Shown: positions 1-8,644 of the stretch, piece by piece
How positions within the stretch are numbered: the stretch's first letter is position 1
Layout: each line of letters starts with the position of its first letter
Assembly: GCA_002479815.1 (NCBI GenBank)
Contig: DLPA01000178.1
Coordinates: forward strand, 1 to 16,744
DNA length: 16,744 nucleotides
DNA from: a bacterium UBA7470
GTDB lineage: Bacteria; Pseudomonadota; Gammaproteobacteria; Burkholderiales; Burkholderiaceae_C
Reading direction: 5' to 3'
Program-made: the position numbers and the translations under genes
The notes under the pieces: generated by a model
The model's input: only the letters and a program-made list of their open reading frames with translations
What the model was told of the DNA's origin: nothing
The model's database searches: none

Positions 1-474
1 AACGTGCTGGCGCTGAACGCGGCAATTCAAGCAGCGTCTGCTGGTGAAGCCGGTCGAGGTTTCTCGGTCGTGGCGGAAGAGGTGCAACGTTTGGCTGAAC
101 GTTCTGCAGACGCTACTCGCCAGATTGCTGCACTGGTCAAGGCAATTCAGACGGATACGCAAGACGCTGTGGCTGCGATGGAGCGATCGACACAGGGTGT
201 GGTTGAAGGGGCTCGTTTGTCAGACAACGCGGGTGCTGCTTTGTCTCAGATCGACAAGGTGTCGCACGACCTCGCTTCCCTGATTGAGCAGATTTCGGAC
301 ACTGCGGTACGTGAAGCCTCATCTGCCAACGAAGTTGCTCAAAGTATTCAGCACATTTTTGCGGTAACCGAACAAACTGGCGATGGTACGCGTTCCACAG
401 CAAATCAGGTGCGTGAACTCTCCCGTATGGCTGAAGAGCTCCGTCAATCCGTTGCCCGATTCAAAATCTCTTAA
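1..474 (+). CDS. pilJ: Methyl-accepting chemotaxis protein, C-terminal part (probable PilJ)
   Basis: The reading frame is open from the first base, so the gene is truncated by the window edge and only about 157 C-terminal residues are seen. They form the cytoplasmic signalling domain of a chemoreceptor: the hairpin tip reads NVLALNAAIQAASAGEAGRG and is followed by VVAEEVQRLAERS, the conserved kinase-contact region. The remainder is a heptad-patterned coiled coil ending in ARFKIS. There is no C-terminal NWETF-type tether for CheR/CheB. Receptors of this class gather the kinase and CheW-like adaptors at the membrane. The family call (MCP) is certain. The PilJ assignment is inferred from the ChpA-type kinase gene 93 bp downstream on the same strand, which matches the pilGHIJ-chpA order known from Pseudomonas and betaproteobacteria. 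Confidence 0.85.
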   Translation, partial: NVLALNAAIQAASAGEAGRGFSVVAEEVQRLAERSADATRQIAALVKAIQTDTQDAVAAMERSTQGVVEGARLSDNAGAALSQIDKVSHDLASLIEQISDTAVREASSANEVAQSIQHIFAVTEQTGDGTRSTANQVRELSRMAEELRQSVARFKIS

Positions 475-567
475 GTCTTGCATCCGTTTTTACGTGGGTA
501 CAAAGATTGTTTTGTATCTTTCTTAGTTTTGTGTCATTTAGTTTGACCCGTTTAGGGTGTACGTCTT
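475..567 (+). promoter_or_regulatory. AT-rich pilJ-chpA spacer with overlapping inverted repeats
   Basis: This 93-bp spacer is clearly AT-richer than the genes on both sides. It contains two mutually exclusive 6-bp inverted repeats: TACAAA (499-504) with TTTGTA (511-516), and AAAGAT (502-507) with ATCTTT (516-521). An AGGG at 554-557 lies 10 bases before the ATG at 568 and is the only Shine-Dalgarno-like sequence, so initiation is probably weak. No convincing -35/-10 pair is visible. Whether the repeats act as an operator, a weak attenuator or nothing cannot be decided from sequence. Confidence 0.3.
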
Positions 568-3500
568 ATGTCTCTTGCCGGTACCCAACACGATACAGCC
601 GATGCAGTGATCAGTGATCTGGGCCCGCTGGCCTGGGTATTTGAGGAGTTACGCAAGTCCTTAGAGTCTGCGAACAAAGCCTTAAGACGTTTCTCACTAG
701 AGACTCGGCAGGCCCGTGAATCCGATTTAGGGGTTGCTGATCCTGCACCTCTTCGCGTGGCCCGTACGCAACTGCATCAAGCCACGGGTGCGCTGGAGAT
801 GGTGGGGTTGAATGCGCCAGCCATTGTGATTAAAGCAATGGAGGCAGCAGTTCAGAAATTCCTAACAAAGCCCAACGCCTGTACGGATGATGCGATTGAG
901 AAGCTGGAGCGAGCAGGTTTCGCACTGGTTGAGTACCTTGAGTCGGTGCTCAACAACAAATCAATTCAGCCTACAACCCTGTTTCCAAACTATCGCGACG
1001 TACAAGAACTCGCAGGTGCCCAGCGCGTTCACCCAGCCGATCTTTGGGAAATGCCTTCTCGCCGGTCTGCACTGCATTGGCCAGCGGGGATACAGCTCAA
1101 GCCGTTGCCTCCTGGTACGGAGGTACGCTCCCAGTTCGACCAAAATCTTTTGCACGTCATCCGCAACCAGAATCAAGCTGCAGCTGCTCAGCTCAAAAAT
1201 GTCGCTGGCGGTTTGGCTGCGCACTTCAAATCCAATACCGATGTGGGTCTGTTTTGGGTATCAGTGGCTGCGTATTTTGAGGGCATTGAGCACGAATTGC
1301 TTCCCAACGATGTTTACGTGAAACGCGCGGCATCTCGTGTATTGCTCCAATACTCAAGTCTTGCACAAGGCAAGTACGACATATCTCAAGAGCTGTTCAA
1401 AGACTTGTTGTTTTTGCTGTCACAGGCTCGAATGAAGGACAACACGGTTGCTCCTTGGGTATCCGCAATCCGACAAGCATGGGGTTTGACCCAAGTAAAG
1501 CCTGTTGATTACGAAAAAGCAAGCTTGGGTCGATTTGATCCCCAAGTCTTGGTTCAAGCGCGTAAGCGTATCGCAACCGCAAGAGAGAGCTGGGCGTTGT
1601 TGTCTGGGGGGGATGTAGCCAAACAAAAACAGGTCGTCGATCATTTCTCTTTGGTGGGGGACTCTCTGCAAAAAGTATTCCCTCATGGCCTGGCACTTGC
1701 CAAAGCCCTCGTACACGCCGTAGACATCACCAAATCACCCAATGGCGTACCCACTCCAGAATTGGGAATTGAGGTGGCAACTGCCATTTTGTATTTAGAA
1801 GCGGTGTTGCAAGAATTGGATCTGAGTGATCCCCACCTAGACGAACGACTCACAAAACTGGCACACAGAGTTACCCAAGCGCACGCCAACTTGCCTTCAG
1901 CACCTTTAGAGCATTGGATGGAAGATTTGTATCGGCGCGTCAGCGACCGTAATACGATGGGAAGTGTGGTCGGTGAGCTTAAGGTTGCACTTGCCGAGCT
2001 GGAGCGGTCTCTGGACCAGTTTTTTCGAGAGCCGGCAAATAAAACTCCCTTGGTACCGGTTCCCCAGCAGTTGTCTCAAATGCGTGGTGTCTTGTCCGTT
2101 TTAGGCTTGCAACACGCGACGCAAGCCGTCCTGCGTATGCGCGACACGGTCAATGAGTTGTTAATCGTCCAAATTGATGAAACCAAAGCAAGAGAAACAG
2201 GTACTTTCGGCCATCTTGCGAATAATCTCAGTGCGCTGAGTTTTTTAATTGACATGCTGAACTACCAGCCGACGCTGGCGCGTAAGCTGTTTATATTCGA
2301 TGCAGAAGTTGGTGAGCTCAAACCCTTAATGGGGCGTACGCAAGCTGAAACTCGCACTGTACAAGCAGATGCAGATGCAAGCGACGGCATCATTGGTTTG
2401 GACATCGAGCAGCCGCCTGAAGAGCAAGCGGCTCCCTTGATCGATATTCTTGATGATTTGGATGTATCTCTCGCAGCACCATCAGCACCTGAAAAACCAG
2501 ACACTGACAGTGATGCCACGAACCTTCAATTGCCGCGCACCCAACAGACCCCATACGCGTCACTCCTGCCGACCGATTCCAGCGAAGTTGCCTTCTCCCC
2601 TGCTCCATCTCTTGCTCCATTGCCTGCACCTGTGGTTCAGCCGCCCTTGCCTTCTGTGTCTATTTCCGCCCCGGTTCAAGTATCGGCATCGTCGGTAGAC
2701 CCAGAATTGTTGGAGATTTTCTTAGAAGAGGCACAAGAGGTGATTGGTGCAGGGTTGGCCGCGATTGCAACCTTGAGTCGTACCCCCAGCTCACCAGATG
2801 ACTTAACGACTTTACGAAGGGCATTTCATACCCTCAAGGGAAGCTCTCGCATGGTTGGCTTGAATGAGTTTGGCGAGTCTGGCTGGGCGATGGAGCAACT
2901 GCTAAACGCGTGGTTGGCCGAGGCGAAGCCAGCAACACCAGACCTCTGTCGCTTGTCGCAAACGGTTCTGGGCGAAATGAAAGCGTGGATTGCTTGTATT
3001 GCAGCACAAGGCACACCACGGTGGACCTCAGACAGTTTTAGGCGTAGTGCAGATGCGCTGCGCCTGCGCGGTGAAATGCTGCCTCTCTCATTCGATGCGG
3101 CGCCACTGCCCCCAGCTCCTGCAGAAACGCCTGTAGCGTCGTCTTTCAATCCACCGGCAGTACAAGCGTCCCTGGTCGTGACGGATCTCACATTCGCACC
3201 GACTGACTTTGACAGTGTTCGCGTGTTTGACGAGCAAGCTCTGCCTGAACCATTGTCGTTGTCAGACATTGCGATGTCCTCAGACGAAGCATTTCCGCTG
3301 GCCGCGATCACCCCCATTACTCAACCTGAGACAGTCGTCGCAGAAGAGTTGACAGACGCTGACTTTGACAACTTCTTTGGTGCTGGGGTTACTGCACCTT
3401 CCCCTGAGGTGCCCATCACTGCATCTACCCCTACAGACGATTGGACATTTTCTATACCAGAGCCAGAGGTCGTTGACCGCGTACCGTCTGTAGCATCATC

Positions 3501-6500
3501 CGCAGAACTGGACTTGAGTACAACGCAGCCCCTGCCCCTGGTCACGACCGCCGTTGAGCCGATTGCGGTCGAGTTTGACATGGTGCCCATCAGCGACGGA
3601 TCCGAGGTCTCTCCTAATAATGATCTGGGTTCTTTGCTTGAGATGGTAGAAACCGATTCGGATGGCGATTTCGCTTTTGTCGAATCGGTCGTTGCTCCTT
3701 CGTCTGTGCCACAGGCCATCCCTTCGCCGAACTTGCCTCCGGCATTGTCTGTGGTAGTCAGTCCACCACCACTTCAGCCCAGTAGTGCGGCGACTGATCA
3801 AGCCTCCACAGTCATGGCCAGCGAACAGGATGATGGGACGAAACAGATTGGTACTTTGCGAATAGGTGTCCGTTTGTTCCATGTATTCCTGAGTGAGGCT
3901 GATGAGTGGTCTCGCCGTTTGAATGATCTGTTGAGTGCATGGGTTGAAAATGCTGACATTCCTATGCCTCAAGCGCCTGAAAAGTTAGCGCACTCGATCG
4001 CAGGCTCCTCAGGTGCGGTGGGCTTTACCAGTTTGTCTCAATTAGCACGCGCTCTTGAACACGGTTTGGATGTCGCTCGCGCTCATGAACAGGCCGGTGG
4101 CATTCACAAGTTGGCCGACATCCAGTTGTTTGCAAATACAGCGCATGAAATTCGAAGACTGCTCCACCAATTCGCAGCTGGGTTTTTAAAAGACCCGCAG
4201 CCCCAGTGGTTGGTCGCCTTGAACGAATACGTCCACAGGCCAGCCCCTACTGTGGCTGGTTTTGATCCCGGTGTACTGCCGCCCGAATCGGAACCCTTCC
4301 TGCTGGAGGATATGACATTTGACGAAGCACAGACCAAGTCTGCTTCGTCGGTGACCAGCGCAGTGTTCGCACCTGATGTGATTGACGTACCCTCCTCTCA
4401 ACACGCCCAAGAGACCGACGCACCCCACACAACTCCAGCCCTTATTGACAGTGAGCCACAGTTACTACCCGTACAAAGTGTGGTATTTGTGCCACCGTCA
4501 GCCCCTTCATTCGTACACGAGCCTACGGTTGCAGAGACTGCACCCGTCCAAGACATTGACGATGACATTGACGTCAGTGACGATTTAGATGCCGACCTCT
4601 TCCAGATTTTCGAAGAAGAAGCATTAGAGCTGATCCCCCGTTTGAGCGAGTCTTTGCGCCGCTGGGTCAACAATCCAATCGACGCCGCAGCAAGAGTCGA
4701 AACACTGCGGGCTTTGCACACGCTCAAGGGCAGTGCTCGCTTGACCGGTGCGTTGCGATTAGGTGAGATGTCCCACAGAATGGAGTCGCAGGCGGAGTCT
4801 TTTGGGTCTGAATTAGACGCATCTACCGATCTAGAGCCTTTGTTGACTGCCTTCGATGCGATCGCTTCTCGCTTTGAGGCGATACGTCAACCTGAAACTG
4901 CTGTTGTGCCCAATCGCACCCAGTCTCGCGTTGAGGAGGTGGCCGACCACTTACCCTTGCCGACTCAGAAGCTTCATGAGGGAGAAACCGTGGGCGCTTC
5001 GCCTGCGAAACTGCCTTCAAACGTTGAACTCACGCAGGGCAGCCAGCCCGCAGTTGCGCCATTTGCTCCATTCGCCACAAGCACGACCACCGTTTCTGCT
5101 GTGCAGCCCAAAGTGTTGCGCGCAAATCCAGCCACAAGAAGCGTTGCTTCTGCCGCGTCCATTCGGGTGCGTGCAGACTTGTTGGATCGCTTGGTCAATC
5201 AAACAGGCGAGGTCATGATCACGCGTTCCCGCATGGACGCAGAGATGACCCAAGTCCGTGTGTCACTCAAAGATTTGAGCGACAACTTGGAGCGTTTGCG
5301 CTATCAGTTGCGTGACATTGAACTGCAAGCTGAGGGCCAGATGCAATCGCGTTTGGCGTTGGCCAAAGAACAAGACCCCACATTTGATCCTTTGGAGTTT
5401 GACCGTTTCACGCGGATGCAGGAGTTGACACGTATGATGGCAGAGTCGGTCAACGACATTGCCACTGTGCAGCGTAATTTGGCTCGATCAGTCGAGGTGA
5501 CTGAAGATGGCCTCATCGCACAAACCCGTCAAACCCGCGAGTTACAACGCGACCTACTGCGCACACGCATGGTGGAGTTTGATGGTATTTCAGAACGACT
5601 CTATCGTGTGGTTCGTCAGGCTGCCAAAGACAGTGGTAAACAAGTGCGTCTTGATATTGAGGGTGGACGCATTGAAATGGACCGCAGCGTGCTGGATCGC
5701 ATGACGCCGGCTTTTGAGCACTTGTTGCGCAACTGTGTGGGTCATGGCATCGAACCACCACAAGTACGCCAAAAGGCTGGTAAATCGCCAGAAGGCAGCA
5801 TCATGGTGCGCTTGGTTCAGGAAGGCAATGACGTTTCCGTCATCTTTGAAGACGATGGTGCAGGCTTGAACGTTGCGAAAATTCGAGCCAAAGCAGTCGA
5901 GCGAGGTTTGATTGCCCCCGACGACCCACTCAGCAACGAAGAAGCGGGTCAACTCATTTTTGCCGCTGGTCTGAGCACTGCAGCTGAAGTGACAGGTCTG
6001 TCTGGGCGTGGCATTGGCATGGATGTTGTCCGATCTGAAGTCGTCGCTTTAGGTGGCCGCATTGAGACCACGACACAGGCTGGACAAGGCACGCAGTTCC
6101 GTATGGTGTTACCGTTGACGACCGCTGTGACGCAAGTGGTGATGTTGCGGGTGGGACGTTTTACGTTTGGAGTGCCTTCTGGACTCATCGAAATCGTTCG
6201 GCGTGTCTCTCCCAAAGAGCTAGAACAGGCGTATGACGCCAAAGCCATTCGCGTCGTCGGCGAGGATTTGCCTTTCTACTGGGCAGGTGTTTTGTTGCAA
6301 ACATCTAGAAAAACAGAAGACACACCTGGCCGTAGCCTGCCTGTGGTCATCTTCCGCAGTGCGGCGCAACGCATCGCCGTTCACGTCGATGAGGTGCTAG
6401 GCAACCAAGAAGTCGTGGTCAAAAACTTAGGGCCTCAGTTGTCTAGGCTGCCTGGCTTGGCTGGGATTACGGTGTTGGCTTCTGGCGCTGCTGCGCTGAT

Positions 6501-7071
6501 CTATAACCCGGTGGCCTTGGCCAAGGTGTACGGCACACAAATGCAAGCCTGGGCACAAGAAGGCTTGCAACCACTCTTGCCGCCCACGACCACACTCGCT
6601 TCGGTTGAAACGGAACGTACAGATGCGCCAGTGGCGGCAGCGGTCACCAGCATCGAACCTCCCAGCCATACAGCTAAACCCAAAGCCGATGTCATCCCTT
6701 TGGTGTTAGTGGTGGACGATTCGATCACCGTACGCCGCGTCACACAACGTTTGCTGCAACGCGAAGGCTATCGTGTCGCGTTGGCCGCCGACGGCCTGCA
6801 GGCTTTGGAACGTTTGCAAGAAGAGAAACCGACCATTGTTCTCTCGGACATTGAGATGCCACGTATGGATGGTTTTGACTTGGTGCGCAACATCCGTGCC
6901 GATGCTCGCTTGGCCGATTTGCCTGTCGTCATGATCACGTCGCGCATTGCAGAAAAACACCGCGAACACGCGCTGGAGTTGGGTGTCGATCACTACCTAG
7001 GCAAACCTTACTCAGAAGAGATATTGCTGGGTCTGATTCGTCAACATTGCGGTGCAATACCTGCGCTGTAA
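568..7071 (+). CDS. chpA: ChpA/PilL-type hybrid CheA histidine kinase with receiver domain
   Basis: This 2167-residue protein is the central kinase of the type IV pilus chemosensory pathway, expected to autophosphorylate under PilJ control and pass phosphate to PilG/PilH-like regulators. The first ~590 residues are FimL/ChpA-like and hold two phosphotransfer-like motifs: QLHQATGALEMVGL (His70) and the related QLSQMRGVLSVLGL, with Ser503 at the His position. Three Hpt domains follow: FHTLKGSSRMVG (His754), AHSIAGSSGAVG (His1142, with the usual HxxKG lysine replaced by Ala) and LHTLKGSARLTG (His1384). They are separated by long acidic, Pro/Ala/Val-rich linkers. The dimerisation helices begin near residue 1532. 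The ATPase has an N-box at Asn1722 (HLLRNCVGHGIE), DDGAG at 1762-1766 and SGRGIGMD at 1812. A CheW-like domain spans about 1850-1985. The receiver domain has Asp2050/Asp2051, phosphoacceptor Asp2094 and Lys2146. The protein is somewhat shorter than my memory of Pseudomonas ChpA (about 2470 residues). Confidence 0.93.
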   Translation: MSLAGTQHDTADAVISDLGPLAWVFEELRKSLESANKALRRFSLETRQARESDLGVADPAPLRVARTQLHQATGALEMVGLNAPAIVIKAMEAAVQKFLTKPNACTDDAIEKLERAGFALVEYLESVLNNKSIQPTTLFPNYRDVQELAGAQRVHPADLWEMPSRRSALHWPAGIQLKPLPPGTEVRSQFDQNLLHVIRNQNQAAAAQLKNVAGGLAAHFKSNTDVGLFWVSVAAYFEGIEHELLPNDVYVKRAASRVLLQYSSLAQGKYDISQELFKDLLFLLSQARMKDNTVAPWVSAIRQAWGLTQVKPVDYEKASLGRFDPQVLVQARKRIATARESWALLSGGDVAKQKQVVDHFSLVGDSLQKVFPHGLALAKALVHAVDITKSPNGVPTPELGIEVATAILYLEAVLQELDLSDPHLDERLTKLAHRVTQAHANLPSAPLEHWMEDLYRRVSDRNTMGSVVGELKVALAELERSLDQFFREPANKTPLVPVPQQLSQMRGVLSVLGLQHATQAVLRMRDTVNELLIVQIDETKARETGTFGHLANNLSALSFLIDMLNYQPTLARKLFIFDAEVGELKPLMGRTQAETRTVQADADASDGIIGLDIEQPPEEQAAPLIDILDDLDVSLAAPSAPEKPDTDSDATNLQLPRTQQTPYASLLPTDSSEVAFSPAPSLAPLPAPVVQPPLPSVSISAPVQVSASSVDPELLEIFLEEAQEVIGAGLAAIATLSRTPSSPDDLTTLRRAFHTLKGSSRMVGLNEFGESGWAMEQLLNAWLAEAKPATPDLCRLSQTVLGEMKAWIACIAAQGTPRWTSDSFRRSADALRLRGEMLPLSFDAAPLPPAPAETPVASSFNPPAVQASLVVTDLTFAPTDFDSVRVFDEQALPEPLSLSDIAMSSDEAFPLAAITPITQPETVVAEELTDADFDNFFGAGVTAPSPEVPITASTPTDDWTFSIPEPEVVDRVPSVASSAELDLSTTQPLPLVTTAVEPIAVEFDMVPISDGSEVSPNNDLGSLLEMVETDSDGDFAFVESVVAPSSVPQAIPSPNLPPALSVVVSPPPLQPSSAATDQASTVMASEQDDGTKQIGTLRIGVRLFHVFLSEADEWSRRLNDLLSAWVENADIPMPQAPEKLAHSIAGSSGAVGFTSLSQLARALEHGLDVARAHEQAGGIHKLADIQLFANTAHEIRRLLHQFAAGFLKDPQPQWLVALNEYVHRPAPTVAGFDPGVLPPESEPFLLEDMTFDEAQTKSASSVTSAVFAPDVIDVPSSQHAQETDAPHTTPALIDSEPQLLPVQSVVFVPPSAPSFVHEPTVAETAPVQDIDDDIDVSDDLDADLFQIFEEEALELIPRLSESLRRWVNNPIDAAARVETLRALHTLKGSARLTGALRLGEMSHRMESQAESFGSELDASTDLEPLLTAFDAIASRFEAIRQPETAVVPNRTQSRVEEVADHLPLPTQKLHEGETVGASPAKLPSNVELTQGSQPAVAPFAPFATSTTTVSAVQPKVLRANPATRSVASAASIRVRADLLDRLVNQTGEVMITRSRMDAEMTQVRVSLKDLSDNLERLRYQLRDIELQAEGQMQSRLALAKEQDPTFDPLEFDRFTRMQELTRMMAESVNDIATVQRNLARSVEVTEDGLIAQTRQTRELQRDLLRTRMVEFDGISERLYRVVRQAAKDSGKQVRLDIEGGRIEMDRSVLDRMTPAFEHLLRNCVGHGIEPPQVRQKAGKSPEGSIMVRLVQEGNDVSVIFEDDGAGLNVAKIRAKAVERGLIAPDDPLSNEEAGQLIFAAGLSTAAEVTGLSGRGIGMDVVRSEVVALGGRIETTTQAGQGTQFRMVLPLTTAVTQVVMLRVGRFTFGVPSGLIEIVRRVSPKELEQAYDAKAIRVVGEDLPFYWAGVLLQTSRKTEDTPGRSLPVVIFRSAAQRIAVHVDEVLGNQEVVVKNLGPQLSRLPGLAGITVLASGAAALIYNPVALAKVYGTQMQAWAQEGLQPLLPPTTTLASVETERTDAPVAAAVTSIEPPSHTAKPKADVIPLVLVVDDSITVRRVTQRLLQREGYRVALAADGLQALERLQEEKPTIVLSDIEMPRMDGFDLVRNIRADARLADLPVVMITSRIAEKHREHALELGVDHYLGKPYSEEILLGLIRQHCGAIPAL

Positions 7072-7072
7072 G

Positions 7073-7152
7073 GTGCGTACAGCGCACTGACAGTCGAATT
7101 GACCAGGTTCCTAACCACTACACCAGGTCCCAGTCAGACTTTTTAGTGCGCT
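7073..7152. terminator. Candidate convergent terminator region between chpA and the DUF3422 gene
   Basis: The short gap between the convergent stops is rich in inverted repeats. GTGCG/CGCAC (7073-7077 and 7083-7087) forms a small hairpin. AGCGCACT (7081-7088) is perfectly complementary to AGTGCGCT (7145-7152), which overlaps the DUF3422 stop. CTGAC (7087-7091) pairs with GTCAG (7133-7137), enclosing GACC/GGTC and GGTT/AACC, and is followed by five T residues at 7140-7144. The last arrangement could terminate rightward transcription from chpA. None is a textbook GC-stem with a long T-tract, so this is a candidate only. Confidence 0.3.
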
Positions 7153-8486
7153 CCCTGGTGGAGCTTGGCGTGGATGCGCTGTGTGGTGCGCCAAACGCCC
7201 CACAGCACCAAGGGAATGAAGCTGCCTGCCAGCAGTTCAGGGTGTAGAGGTAGCCCCACAGCTTTGCCTGCTTTGGCAGCGTACAGAATCAGGCTGACCA
7301 TGTAGTAAGAGATGGCTGCGATCGACAGCCCCTCTACTGTGCCTTGCAGCTTTAATTGCAAGGATTGGCCTTTTGTGAGTTGCGCGAGCAGCTCCTGATT
7401 TTGAGCTTCGGTGGCAATATCCACCCGCGTGCGCAACAAGGCGGTGGCGCGGGTGATGCGCTCAGACAAACTTGCCAACCGGTTGCTGGTGGCGGCCACG
7501 GTGGCAATGGCTGGCGACAAACGTCGGCCCATGAACTCGCCAATCGTCTGTGTGCCTGGAATCGGGCGCTCACGCAGCTCACCCAAGCGTTGTTGCACGA
7601 TGCCGTGGTAGGCGGCAGTCGCCGAAAAGCGGTAGGCGTGGCTGGCGGTGGCTTGCTCCACACGCGCCGCCAGCGTCGCCAGATGTTGCAGCAATTCGGT
7701 GTCCGAGCCGCTGCCGCTGTCGAGCTGATGGGTGATGTCGGCCAATTCGCGCTCTGTATCGGCCAGGCTGGGCATCAGGGCTTTGGCAACGGGGAGGCCG
7801 CGTAGGGCCATCAACCGGTAGGTTTCCAGCTCCAGCAAGCGCTGGGAGATGCGTCCTGCACGGGTGTCGGAGGTGTCGGGTGGTGCTATCACCAACATTC
7901 GCTCAAACCCACTCTCGCGCAGCCGAAAATCGGTCAAAGCCATCGAATGCCCCAGCGTTCCCATCATCGACGCGACCAAGGGTGCATCGCCCAACCAACG
8001 CCGCCCTAAGGTCAAGGCTTGTTGGCTATCGCTCAAATCGCCATGCACCAAGGCCAACTTGATGGCAGCGATCGTCTGCCCAGGAATCGTCGCCAACCAT
8101 TCAGGTTCGACCGCGAGCGAGGGCAGCAAAGCGGGGTTCTGCGCCCCTAGCCCTGCTGATGCAGCCAAAGGCTGTACCACCACGTAGCGCGTAAATTCGC
8201 TGTGGCGCTCCCACTTCACGGTGTGGGTGGCAAAGCGCAAGCGCAGGAAGTGCGAGGCCAGATCGTGCTCCGCCAGATGCGTTTGTCCAGGCAATCGTTG
8301 CAAGTGCCTGCACTCATCGGCCCGACTCACTCCTTCGTTGAGCACGGCGATGTACACCACTAAAGCGGGTAAGCGAATCCGCGCTGTGGGCCGAGCATGG
8401 ACTTCGTTGTGCAAGACCAGTCGCTGGGCCGCATCGGGTGGTAATAAACGACGGGTCACAGAGGAGGATGAAGCATCAAAAGACAT
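7143..8486 (-). CDS. DUF3422 family membrane-anchored protein
   Basis: A 447-residue protein of unknown function, recognisable as DUF3422. It starts with the family hallmark LVLHNEVHARP (residues 23-33). It has a long helical middle and a C-terminal block with a coiled coil leading into LKLQGTVEGLSIAAISYYMV. That block and the two hydrophobic segments near residues 386-405 and 419-435 resemble the membrane end of CorA/RMD1-type proteins, so a tail-anchored inner-membrane location is likely. I chose the ATG at 8486 because HNEVHARP normally lies about 25 residues from the N-terminus. The frame stays open upstream to 8675, but that stretch has no family similarity and overlaps the divergent gene. 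No strong ribosome binding site is visible. Nothing in the context reveals a role. Confidence 0.82.
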   Translation of the reverse strand: MSFDASSSSVTRRLLPPDAAQRLVLHNEVHARPTARIRLPALVVYIAVLNEGVSRADECRHLQRLPGQTHLAEHDLASHFLRLRFATHTVKWERHSEFTRYVVVQPLAASAGLGAQNPALLPSLAVEPEWLATIPGQTIAAIKLALVHGDLSDSQQALTLGRRWLGDAPLVASMMGTLGHSMALTDFRLRESGFERMLVIAPPDTSDTRAGRISQRLLELETYRLMALRGLPVAKALMPSLADTERELADITHQLDSGSGSDTELLQHLATLAARVEQATASHAYRFSATAAYHGIVQQRLGELRERPIPGTQTIGEFMGRRLSPAIATVAATSNRLASLSERITRATALLRTRVDIATEAQNQELLAQLTKGQSLQLKLQGTVEGLSIAAISYYMVSLILYAAKAGKAVGLPLHPELLAGSFIPLVLWGVWRTTQRIHAKLHQGAH

Positions 8487-8580
8487 GGCAAGAAAGAGAA
8501 AAACAACAATTTTGAAGAGATCTGATGATATAGACGCTTGAACTCGGCGCACGAGCCATGCCTGGCTGCAACTCTGAGCT

Positions 8581-8610
8581 TTGAACCCCAATCCGGGCAC
8601 AATGTACGAT
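8581..8610 (+). promoter_or_regulatory. Candidate sigma70-type promoter of the Mrr-ParA fusion gene
   Basis: TTGAAC (8581-8586) and TACGAT (8605-8610) are separated by 18 bases and match the -35 and -10 consensus at four of six positions each. Transcription would start near 8617, giving a short leader before the ATG at 8645. It lies in the 158-bp divergent spacer shared with the DUF3422 gene, for which no comparable promoter was found. Confidence 0.35.
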
Positions 8611-8636
8611 GTATCCGTGTGGCACATCAACGATTC

Positions 8637-8641
8637 AGGAG
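8637..8641 (+). promoter_or_regulatory. Ribosome binding site of the Mrr-ParA fusion gene
   Basis: AGGAG lies 3 bases before the ATG at 8645 and 9 bases before an in-frame GTG at 8651. It argues against the further upstream in-frame ATG at 8609. The GTG has the more usual spacing, so the protein may begin two residues later than annotated. Confidence 0.55.
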
Positions 8642-8644
8642 AAC

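Noticed and set aside
2826..3972. Long antisense reading frames inside chpA (and similar ones near 4104-4727)
   Set aside because: They come from the low-complexity, biased codons of the linkers, show no recognisable domains, and overlap a confidently identified gene.
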